A stretch of 64,000 nt of DNA from Streptomyces zagrosensis (lineage in GTDB: Bacteria > Actinomycetota > Actinomycetes > Streptomycetales > Streptomycetaceae), in the NCBI RefSeq assembly GCF_014203645.1, contig NZ_JACHJL010000013.1, positions 202,654 through 266,653 on the forward strand. Reading direction: 5' to 3'. Made by a program: the position numbers and the translations under genes. Below are positions 1 through 7,227 of this stretch, one piece after another (the stretch's first letter is position 1; the number at the start of each line of letters is the position of its first letter). Under the pieces are notes generated by a model that had not been told where the DNA came from, searched no databases, and saw only the letters and a list, made by a program, of their open reading frames with translations.

Positions 1-264
1 CACCGCCCGCAGCGGTCTGCGGCCGTAGTCGGTGTCCACGTAGCCGAGCAGCCGCACGCCCGCGCTGTGCAACTCGTCCGCCGCGGCCTCGAACGCCGGG
101 TCGGGGCGCTTGCCCGGGCCATCGGCCGCGTTGAGCACCACGGCGTAGAGCTGCCGTGCGCGCCCCCGAAGCGCCTGCCAGGCCGCCGGGTCCACCGTGG
201 GGTGGACGTATAATGGCACCAGTAGGCGCCCCGAAGGGGTGTGCGCGGAGTTCTGTGTGGTCAC
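1..264 (-). CDS. Spherulin-4 family glycoside hydrolase, N-terminal part (cut by window edge)
   Basis: The minus frame opens with a GTG and reads into a segment starting LLVPLYVHPT, followed by LYAVVLNAADGPG and a GVRLLGYVDTDYG stretch. This is the beta-strand pattern at the start of spherulation-specific family 4 TIM barrels. Known relatives (GH135 and the related GH114 group) are endo-acting galactosaminidases, and the hydrolase domain of PelA is of a similar kind. Only 88 codons are inside the window, so catalytic residues cannot be checked. It is the most downstream visible gene of the minus-strand polysaccharide locus. A polymer-trimming role is inferred from family and context. The start is uncertain because the upstream 68 bases are short and no strong ribosome binding site stands out. 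Confidence 0.68.
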   Translation of the reverse strand, partial: MTTQNSAHTPSGRLLVPLYVHPTVDPAAWQALRGRARQLYAVVLNAADGPGKRPDPAFEAAADELHSAGVRLLGYVDTDYGRRPLRAV

Positions 265-332
265 TGAGCTCCATCTGTACGGGCTGTCCGGGCCGTTCAG
301 CCCCTTTGTGCTTTCAGCTACTTTCAGGTGCT

Positions 333-1268
333 TCAGGTGCTTCCGTGTGCTGGGCGCAGGGTTCCCACGGGCTTGCCGGTGGCCGCGGCCCACAGGTCGG
401 CGAGCGACTGTGGGAAGGAGTACCGAGGTCGCCAGTCCAGGGCGCTGACGGTCGTGGTGATGTCGGCCCAGGCGCGCGATGCGGCCGGCGAGCGTGTCGA
501 TCCCACCCCGTCCTCGTCGATCCGGCCGCCGAAGCCGGCGAGTTGCGCGAGTCCGCTGGCTACGGCGCGTACCGGCTTGGCGGTGCCGCTGCCGACGTTG
601 AGTACCGGGGGCAGTGGGGCAGTGGCGATGGTGGCGCGGACGATGGCCTGTGCGACGTCTCGTGCGTCGATGAAGTCGCGGTACGCGGACAGGTCGCCGA
701 CCTGCACCGCGCTGCCGCGCTCCGCATCGCGCAACAGCCCGGCCAATCGTCCGGGCAGGCTGCTGGCCGGGGAGCCCGGGCCGATGGGGTTGAAGACGCG
801 GAGCACCACAGCGTCAAGGCCGGAGTTGGTGACGGCGAGCGTGCCGGCGAGCTTGGTGGCCCCGTACACGCTGAACGGGCAGGTGGGGCTGGATTCGGTG
901 AGGGCAAGCCCCTGGCCGGACGCCCCGTACTCGGCGGCGGAGCCCAGGTGCACCAGACGAGCGGTGGGGGCCGCCTCGCCCAGCGCGGCACACAGGGCCG
1001 CCGGGCCGCGGGCGTTGGTGCCGGCGAGGGCGAGCGAGCTGCCGCCCACGGCGCCCGCGCAGTTGACGACCGTGTCCGGGCGCAGTGCGCCCAGCGTGTC
1101 GGCGAGTTGCGCCACACCGGCGGTGGCCAGGTCGATATGGACGTCGGCTGCGGGCGAGCGACCGCCGATCAACACCTGCGCGCCGGGCACGGCGCGCAGG
1201 TGTTGGACGGTGTGCTCGCCGAGGAAGCCGCTGGAGCCCAGGACGAGAATGCGCATCAGAGCAGTCAC
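333..1268 (-). CDS. NAD(P)-dependent sugar epimerase/dehydratase (extended SDR)
   Basis: This 311-residue extended short-chain dehydrogenase has a Rossmann motif GSSGFLG at residues 11-17 and a catalytic YGATK (Tyr135, Lys139). It should act on a nucleotide sugar in the cytoplasm. The GTG start overlaps the stop of the upstream nucleotidyltransferase by four bases (GTGA), indicating translational coupling. An internal ATG (residue 5, MRILVLG) is an alternative start. In the Pel-like context a C4-epimerase making UDP-GalNAc is attractive, but the sequence does not fix whether it is an epimerase or reductase. Confidence 0.88.
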   Translation of the reverse strand: MTALMRILVLGSSGFLGEHTVQHLRAVPGAQVLIGGRSPAADVHIDLATAGVAQLADTLGALRPDTVVNCAGAVGGSSLALAGTNARGPAALCAALGEAAPTARLVHLGSAAEYGASGQGLALTESSPTCPFSVYGATKLAGTLAVTNSGLDAVVLRVFNPIGPGSPASSLPGRLAGLLRDAERGSAVQVGDLSAYRDFIDARDVAQAIVRATIATAPLPPVLNVGSGTAKPVRAVASGLAQLAGFGGRIDEDGVGSTRSPAASRAWADITTTVSALDWRPRYSFPQSLADLWAAATGKPVGTLRPAHGST

Positions 1269-1978
1269 GCTCCCTTGATGAGGACGCCGCGCCGTGCGGT
1301 GAACTCGGCGTTAGCACGGTCATAGTCGTCGGGCCGGCCTATGTCGAGCCAGTAGCCGTCGAAGTCGTACGCGTGCGGCGGGGTGTCGTTCTTGAGTAGG
1401 TCGAGTACGAGTTCGTCGAAGCCGAGCGGAAGCCCGGGGGTGTAGGGGCCGAGGGTGTCCCGTGAGACACCGTAGACGCCCATGGACACGCGATAGTCGA
1501 TGCTGGGTTTTTCGGTGAAGCCGACCACTCGGCCCGACTCGGTGGTCAGCACCCCGAAGTCGATGTTGACCTGACGGGCGTAGGTGGCGATGGTCAGCGG
1601 CGCCCCGCTGTTCTCGTGGGTGCACAGCACTTTCCCGAAGTCGAGGTCGGTGAGGATGTCACCGTTCATGACCAAGAAGTGCTCGGGCAGCCGATCGAGC
1701 ATGGTCAACAGCGGGCCCATGGTGCCCAGTGGGCTGTCCTCGGAGCTGTACCCCACGCGCAGCCCCCACTGCGAGCCGTTGCCGACGTAGGCGCGGATGA
1801 TGTGTCCGAGATGGCCGATGGCCAGCGTGCAACTGGTGAACCCGGCAGCGGCGAGCTGCCGCATGACGATTTCTAGAATCGCGTGCTGATCCCCGATGGG
1901 CACTAGTGGCTTGGGCAGAGCGGTGGTGTACGGGCGCAGTCGAACGCCCTTGCCACCGGCCAGGATGACTGCGTGCAT
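1265..1978 (-). CDS. Sugar-nucleotide pyrophosphorylase (nucleotidyltransferase)
   Basis: The 237-residue protein begins MHAVILAGGKGVRLRPYTT, the nucleotide-binding signature of NTP:sugar-1-phosphate transferases (RmlA/ManC/GlmU N-terminal type). It keeps the PKPLVPIGD sugar-phosphate segment and the MNGDILTDLDF metal-binding Asp region. The ATG at 1978 is chosen because the signature starts there and GAGAGG lies about nine bases upstream. It probably makes an activated sugar from a hexose-1-phosphate and an NTP for the polymer encoded here. Substrate and nucleotide cannot be assigned. There is no C-terminal acyltransferase domain, so it is not full-length GlmU. Confidence 0.9.
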   Translation of the reverse strand: MHAVILAGGKGVRLRPYTTALPKPLVPIGDQHAILEIVMRQLAAAGFTSCTLAIGHLGHIIRAYVGNGSQWGLRVGYSSEDSPLGTMGPLLTMLDRLPEHFLVMNGDILTDLDFGKVLCTHENSGAPLTIATYARQVNIDFGVLTTESGRVVGFTEKPSIDYRVSMGVYGVSRDTLGPYTPGLPLGFDELVLDLLKNDTPPHAYDFDGYWLDIGRPDDYDRANAEFTARRGVLIKGA

Positions 1979-2147
1979 GGAGGGTTCCTCTCTCCGGTAG
2001 GTCCGCGAGTGGTCGCGGACGGTGGTGGTACGCGATAACCCCGGGCGGCGCGCGTGGAGATAGCTGGGGATGACGCAGCCGCGAGGGAACACGGCGGCCT
2101 ATCGAGGCCACCGTTGGCGCGCGGCGGCCTCACGGGCCGCGGCACCG

Positions 2148-3242
2148 TCAAACGTTGTAGAGGTCGGTCTTGTAGCGGGCTAGGTTCGCCGGGTCCCGGA
2201 AGAAGTCGATGGTGTGGCCCAGGCCGTCTTCCAGGGTGTGCGCGGGGGCCCAGCCGGTTGCGGCACGCAGCCGGGAGGCGTCACAGACCAGGCGCATGAC
2301 CTCGGAGTCGGCGGGCCTGATGCGCTGGGCGTCCTCGTGGACCTCGATGGTGGTGTCCATCAACTTGCCGATGAGGCGCACGAGTTCGCCAACGGAGATC
2401 TCGCCGCCGGTGCCCGCGTTGAAGGTGTGTCCGACGACCTGTTCGGCGGGGGCAGTGCCGACCGCGAGGAAGGCCGCGGCGGTGTCCTTGACGTAGCTGA
2501 AGTCGCGGGTGGGGCGCAGATCTCCGAGGGTGATGGTGCGTTGGCCTGCGGCGACCTGGCCGATCACGGTGGGGATCACGGCGCGCATCGACTGGCGCGG
2601 GCCGAAGGTGTTGAACGGGCGCAGCGTGACGACGGGGGTCGCGAAGCTGGCGTGGTAGCTGTCGGCGAGCCGGTCGCCTCCGGCCTTGGATGCGGCGTAC
2701 GGCGACTGGGTGTTGATCGGGTGGTCCTCGGTGATCGGCACGGTTTGGGCGGTGCCGTACGTCTCGCTGGTGGAGGTGTGCACCAGGCGCGGGATCTCCT
2801 GGTGGCGCACGGCCTCAAGGAGGTTGAGGGTGCCCGTGATGTTGGTTTCCACATAGCTGTGCGGGGCGCGGTAGGAGTACGGGATGGCGATCAGCGCGGC
2901 CAGGTGGTAGACGGCATCGACGCCGGCTACTAGGCCGTTCACCGAGCCGGGGTCGCGGACGTCACCGAGTACGACCTCGACGTGGTCGAGCACGTCCGCC
3001 GGCAGGGTCTCCAGCCAGCCGAACGAGGAGAAGGAGTTGTACTGCACCATTGCGCGCACCCGATGGCCGGCCGTGACCAGCGTCTCTACCAGGTGCGAGC
3101 CGATGAATCCCTCGGCTCCTGTGACGGCGACGGGCGCGCTGCCCGGGGCGCCGGCTGGCGAGGCGGGTGAGGCAGGCGAGGCGGCAGCAGCGGGAGGGGT
3201 GGCAGCGGTGGCGGACGAGGGGGTTGTTGGGGACGAGGACAT
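2148..3242 (-). CDS. NAD-dependent nucleotide-sugar 4,6-dehydratase-like SDR
   Basis: This 364-residue extended SDR has an Ala/Pro-rich N-terminal tail of about 35 residues, then a GAEGFIG Rossmann motif (42-48) and a YAASK catalytic motif (Tyr182, Lys186). Ser159-Glu160 in TSTSETYG is the acidic pattern of 4,6-dehydratases rather than simple 4-epimerases. The sequence NSFSSFGWLE after strand 3 resembles GDP-mannose and UDP-GlcNAc 4,6-dehydratases such as LegB. The ATG at 3242 is preceded by GGAG in the proper place. It likely supplies a modified sugar nucleotide for the neighbouring PelF-type transferase. The exact substrate is unknown. Confidence 0.87.
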   Translation of the reverse strand: MSSSPTTPSSATAATPPAAAASPASPASPAGAPGSAPVAVTGAEGFIGSHLVETLVTAGHRVRAMVQYNSFSSFGWLETLPADVLDHVEVVLGDVRDPGSVNGLVAGVDAVYHLAALIAIPYSYRAPHSYVETNITGTLNLLEAVRHQEIPRLVHTSTSETYGTAQTVPITEDHPINTQSPYAASKAGGDRLADSYHASFATPVVTLRPFNTFGPRQSMRAVIPTVIGQVAAGQRTITLGDLRPTRDFSYVKDTAAAFLAVGTAPAEQVVGHTFNAGTGGEISVGELVRLIGKLMDTTIEVHEDAQRIRPADSEVMRLVCDASRLRAATGWAPAHTLEDGLGHTIDFFRDPANLARYKTDLYNV

Positions 3243-3315
3243 GCTAGAGCTCCGTTTCTCGTGAGTGCGTGGTGCGGTTGTGTGGTGACGTACGGCCGTA
3301 CGGCGTGCGGGCGTG

Positions 3316-4866
3316 TCAGCGGTGGGCCGTGATGCGGCCGAGCAGCGCGGTGGCGGCTCCCAGCAGCACGGCGGCGGTACAGCAACAGGCGGCGAGCTGG
3401 ACGGAGGTGGGCGTCCAGGCGTGCAGGGCGAGCGGCACGGTCTCCACCACGGCGGCGGCCAGTGTGCTGAGGGCGGGAATCCATGCGGTGCCAAACGCCT
3501 GGAGCAGTAGCCCTGTCCACATCACGGCACCGAGCGCCACCACGGCGGCCAGCCGCTGCGGGCCAAGGTGCGGTCCGTCTGGCCATAGGGCCGCCGTGGT
3601 GTAGACGAGGACGGCGAGGACGGACAGGTAGACGGCCATGCACCGGGCCAGCACCCAGGCGGCGCGCAGCAGCAGTGCGCCCGCTGTGGTGCTTTCGGCC
3701 AGCGCGGCGAGCGCGAGGCCACGGCAGCGGTAGAGCAGCCATTCGGCCACACCCATGCTGAGGGTGAGCGCGATGACCGAAGGGCCGGTGAGCGACGCCC
3801 CTGCGCCGTAGCGCAGCACATCGCCGAGGACGGCCACCGAGGTGAGCACGGCGCAGCCGAGCCCGAACAGGCCGTAGGGCACCGACTCGTGCCACCGTGG
3901 GCCGGCGCTCTTCCGGTTCTTCTCCTCCCCGTCCGCCGTGGCCTTCGGCCGTTCGGCGATGGCCCGGGTGATGGCCAAGGCCGCGGCCGACAGCGCGGCC
4001 AGCACGGTGGCCAGGGGCAGCGCGGCGCGTACGACACTTGGCAGGTCGATCCAGAGCAGCACGGTGGAGCCGACGCCGATGGGCAGCAGGCTGTACAGCA
4101 GCTCGCGCTCCTTGCCGAGCACCAACAAAGCGGTGGCGGCGGCCAGGTAGACCGACTGGCCCGCGGCGAACGCCATGGCCGCGCCCGGGCCTGGCAGCAC
4201 CAGTGCGGCGGCGAAGGCAAGCACCGCGCCCAGTGTGCCGCCGATGCGTAGGCAGGCGGCGGCGGCCGGGCTGCCGCCGAGCGCGAGCCAGCGGTAGGCG
4301 CGGTGCGCGAGGGCCTGGTTCCAGGCCCAGCCGACCAGCGCGGAGGCGGCCAGCGGGCCGGTACCGGCGGAGAGGCCGAAGAGCCCGGTGGGTCCTTCGA
4401 GGAAGGGTGTGCTGAGTACGTAGCCGAGCCCCGGCAGGGTGAAGACCACGCCGCGCAGCAGGAAGCGGCCGGGTTTCGCGTGCCACGGGTCGGATCGGGC
4501 GGGTGGTTCGGGAAAGCCGCGCGGCACGCGCTCGTAGAGCTCGGTGGCGAGTTCGAAGACGTTGCGGCGGCCGTAGCGCGCGGTGATCTGCTCCCCGGTC
4601 AGGCCGTCCGCCTCAAGGAAGGCGGCGATCTCATCGGGGTGCACGGCGGCGGCGCACACGTCGGCAAGCCGTTCCACCAGGTCATCGAGCGGGTCATCGG
4701 CCCAGGACGGGGCGGGGCGCGGCGCGCGCTGGTGGCGACCCCCGTCGTCGCCGGCCTTGTGGTCGCGGACGCGTCCTTGGCCGGTGAACACCGAGGTGGG
4801 AGGTGTCGCTGCGGGGCGGGACGGATCGGGTACGGGGCCGGGGACCAGCCGTAGCGGGCCGCTCAT
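3316..4866 (-). CDS. Polytopic membrane protein, putative PelG-like polysaccharide transporter
   Basis: The 516-residue protein has a soluble N-terminal region of about 150 residues (Asp/Glu rich, with LADVCAAAVHPDEIAAFLEADGL) followed by roughly 12 hydrophobic segments, the size and topology of a polysaccharide flippase. Its ATG overlaps the PelF stop by four bases (ATGA), so the two are co-translated, as PelF and PelG are adjacent in classical pel operons. PelG, a Wzx/MATE-like protein, works with PelF to move polymer across the membrane. I infer the PelG role from topology and position; I could not confirm homology by eye. A charged cytoplasmic loop (RPKATADGEEKNRKS) splits the membrane domain in two. 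Confidence 0.68.
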   Translation of the reverse strand: MSGPLRLVPGPVPDPSRPAATPPTSVFTGQGRVRDHKAGDDGGRHQRAPRPAPSWADDPLDDLVERLADVCAAAVHPDEIAAFLEADGLTGEQITARYGRRNVFELATELYERVPRGFPEPPARSDPWHAKPGRFLLRGVVFTLPGLGYVLSTPFLEGPTGLFGLSAGTGPLAASALVGWAWNQALAHRAYRWLALGGSPAAAACLRIGGTLGAVLAFAAALVLPGPGAAMAFAAGQSVYLAAATALLVLGKERELLYSLLPIGVGSTVLLWIDLPSVVRAALPLATVLAALSAAALAITRAIAERPKATADGEEKNRKSAGPRWHESVPYGLFGLGCAVLTSVAVLGDVLRYGAGASLTGPSVIALTLSMGVAEWLLYRCRGLALAALAESTTAGALLLRAAWVLARCMAVYLSVLAVLVYTTAALWPDGPHLGPQRLAAVVALGAVMWTGLLLQAFGTAWIPALSTLAAAVVETVPLALHAWTPTSVQLAACCCTAAVLLGAATALLGRITAHR

Positions 4867-6401
4867 CCGGCACCTCCGGCGGCGATGGCCCGGGCCCAGG
4901 AGGGCCGCGGCGCGCCTGTCGTGCGGTGGGGTTCGCGGTCCTGGCGTCGCCCGGAGAGGCAGTGGTAGATGTCCCGAAAGGTGTCGATGGTTTGCCGCAG
5001 CGTGAACTGCTCGATGACGCGCAGCCTGGCGCCCTCGCCCATGCGCGCTCGTAACTGCGGTTCCTTCAGGAGCCGCAGTGCGGCCTGTGCCATGCGTTCG
5101 GGGTCCCGGGGCGGCACCACAAGGCCGGCGTCGCCGACCGCTTCTCGCACCCCGCCAACATCGGTGGACACGGTGGCCCGTCCGCAGGACATGGCCTCGA
5201 TGAGGGTGAAGGGGAAGCCTTCACTGACGCTGGAGAGCATGACGACATTGCCCGCCGCGTAGGCGTCCTTGATGTCGTCCACGCGGCCCTCGAAGGTGAC
5301 GTCCGCACCGACTCCGAGTTCCTTCGCGAGTTCTTCGCAACCCTCCCGGTAGGCTTCGGCGCCGCGCGGGGTGCCGCCGAACAACCGCAGCTTCGCGGTG
5401 GGCAGTTCGGCGCGCACCAGGGCGAAGGCCCGGATGAGGGTACGCAGGTCCTTGATCGGGTCCACCCGGCCGGCCCAGCTCAGTGTGGGGGCCTCGGGTT
5501 CGGGCCCGGCGGGCGGAAAGGCGGCCGGGTCAACTCCGTTGTATACGGTACGTATTCGCTCCGGCGGGGTGCCACCGTGTTCCTCCCAGCGCCGGTTGTA
5601 CCGGTTGCCGGGTGTCACCAGGGCGGCGGTGCGGTAGCTCTCCTTGGCCAGCAGCCGGAAGAAGCCCAGCATCAGGGCCTTGACGGGCCAGCGGTAGGGC
5701 TCGGCGCGAAAGCTCAGGTAGCGCTCGCGTAGATAGACGCCGTGCTCGGTGAGGAGGAACGGCGTGCCGTGCTGGTGGTGGGCGACCAGGCCGGGGAGCG
5801 CGGCGAGCCCGCCGCTGACGGCGTGGGTCAACGAGCCGACCGCTGGCCGTCCGGCCAGCGGGCGCAGTGCGTGCTCCAAAAGATCGGTGGCGCTGAGCGC
5901 GTCGTGCAGCGTGGGTCGTGCCGCGGCGGTTGCCAGCGAGGGCTTGGTCCACAGGCGGGCCAGGACGCGCGCCGCGCGTTCGGTGCGCAGCGCCTGCGAC
6001 AAGATGCCCGCGGGCGCGTGTTCGGCCAGTTGGTAGAGGGCGGCCGGGAAGTGATCTTCGTGGGCCGGGTCGAGCAGGGCGGTGAGCAACTCTTCGTATG
6101 CGCCAAGCACCCGGCGCAGTTCCCTGCCGCGCGGCGCGGGGCACGGTTGGGGGGTGCCCCACAGCGGCAGGTTGTCGATGCCGCGTACGTTGCCCGGTGG
6201 CTTCCAGGCGAGTGGTTCCCTGCCGGTGCCGGTCACCGCCATGACGTGGAATTCCACGTCGGGCATGCCGTTGATCAACTGGTCGCACCACACGCTGACT
6301 CCGCCGTGGCTGTGCGGATAGGTGCCCTCGGTGAGGAGGGTCACCGAGGTGCCGTCCGGCGGCTCTACGCCGCTCTCTGGCGCGCTGCGTGGTCCGTGCA
6401 T
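4863..6401 (-). CDS. pelF: PelF-type GT4 glycosyltransferase (DUF3492 plus GT-B domain)
   Basis: The 512-residue protein opens with SVTLLTEGTYPHSHGGVSVW (residues 19-38), the hallmark of PelF/DUF3492 glycosyltransferases. The C-terminal half is a GT4 GT-B domain with LSWAGRVDPIKDL and the E-x7-E nucleotide-sugar motif SEGFPFTLIEAM (about residues 393-405). PelF is the cytoplasmic polymerase of Pel, a partly deacetylated GalNAc-rich polysaccharide. The ATG at 6401 is chosen because the signature begins 20 residues later; the sequence upstream in frame is Pro/Arg-rich and lacks family features. Codon 450 is a TTA (5052-5054), rare in this DNA and a potential bldA control point. Confidence 0.9.
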   Translation of the reverse strand: MHGPRSAPESGVEPPDGTSVTLLTEGTYPHSHGGVSVWCDQLINGMPDVEFHVMAVTGTGREPLAWKPPGNVRGIDNLPLWGTPQPCPAPRGRELRRVLGAYEELLTALLDPAHEDHFPAALYQLAEHAPAGILSQALRTERAARVLARLWTKPSLATAAARPTLHDALSATDLLEHALRPLAGRPAVGSLTHAVSGGLAALPGLVAHHQHGTPFLLTEHGVYLRERYLSFRAEPYRWPVKALMLGFFRLLAKESYRTAALVTPGNRYNRRWEEHGGTPPERIRTVYNGVDPAAFPPAGPEPEAPTLSWAGRVDPIKDLRTLIRAFALVRAELPTAKLRLFGGTPRGAEAYREGCEELAKELGVGADVTFEGRVDDIKDAYAAGNVVMLSSVSEGFPFTLIEAMSCGRATVSTDVGGVREAVGDAGLVVPPRDPERMAQAALRLLKEPQLRARMGEGARLRVIEQFTLRQTIDTFRDIYHCLSGRRQDREPHRTTGAPRPSWARAIAAGGAG

Positions 6402-7227
6402 GGTTGTTCGTACTCCCGGGGGGACGGTGCGGTGCCTTTCCCGGCGGGCCCGGCGCCGTCCCGGGGTGGGCCGGTGGGCGTGGGCGCGTCGCGGGCCTGG
6501 GGAAGGCAACGGTGCGGGTGATCCTGGGCGGTTGGGGGTCCGCCTCGTGCGATGGTGCTGGTGTGCTGCGTTGCCGGCGGCCGAGCCGCGGCGAGGCAGT
6601 CAGGCCAGTGGTGCCTGACTCGCCGCGTGTGGCCCGATGGGCCGGTGGTGCGCTGGCCCGACTCGTGTGGCCCGTGGGGCCGGTGGGCCACCCGGTACGG
6701 CAAGGAGGCCGGTGGCTCCGCCAGCGGTCGCGGCCCTTGACCTGGCCAGACCCACCCGCCGGCGGGACTGGCGGTCGGCTCACCGGTCCATCGCCGGGCG
6801 GTTCCTGTGGATCTGGTGACGCCTGTGAGCCTGGTGACGCATGTGAGTCTGATAGTGCCTATGGGCCCGATGGTGCCTATGGGCCGTGCGCCGACCGATG
6901 GTGCCCCGACCGGATGGGCCGGGGCACTGCGTCGTAGTGCAGTGGTGCCTGCGCAGTACGTGGTACCTGCGCAGTGCAGTGGTACCTGCGTAATGCGTGG
7001 TACCTGCGTAGTGCAGCGCTGCGCCGAGTGGCGCCGGGCGCGCTGGGCCTTCCGGGCAAGCGGTGCCCGGTAGCGCCCAGTTGGTGGTGCGAAGGCGCGC
7101 CAGGGTGGCCGGATGGCGTGTCGGCGGACGGGCCGGGCCGCCGGTGCGGAACGCCGGGCCGGTTGGGTCCGTGCGCCACCCCGGCGCCCCGCGCCCTGCG
7201 GGGCCCGCCTGGTACGCCAACCGCCCG
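6402..7227. other. 826-base gene-free interval with short tandem repeats
   Basis: No convincing gene lies between the PelA-like gene and pelF. Open frames here on both strands are Arg/Pro/Gly-rich or repeat-coded with no family signal. The interval holds a 37-bp duplication (6937-7010) and, at about 6814-6890, a run of imperfect GTGAC/GTGCCTATGGGC repeats. Because both flanking genes run on the minus strand, this is either the pelF promoter and a long leader, or decayed DNA. Confidence 0.5.
6937..7010. repeat. Two-copy 37-bp tandem repeat built from 18/19-bp half units
   Basis: Four half units of 19, 18, 19 and 18 bp follow each other, each ending TGCGCA or TGCGTA and all but the first containing the palindrome GGTACC. 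A partial fifth unit (GTGCAG) follows at 7011-7016. The repeat lies about 540 bases upstream of pelF in the direction of transcription. Confidence 0.8.
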
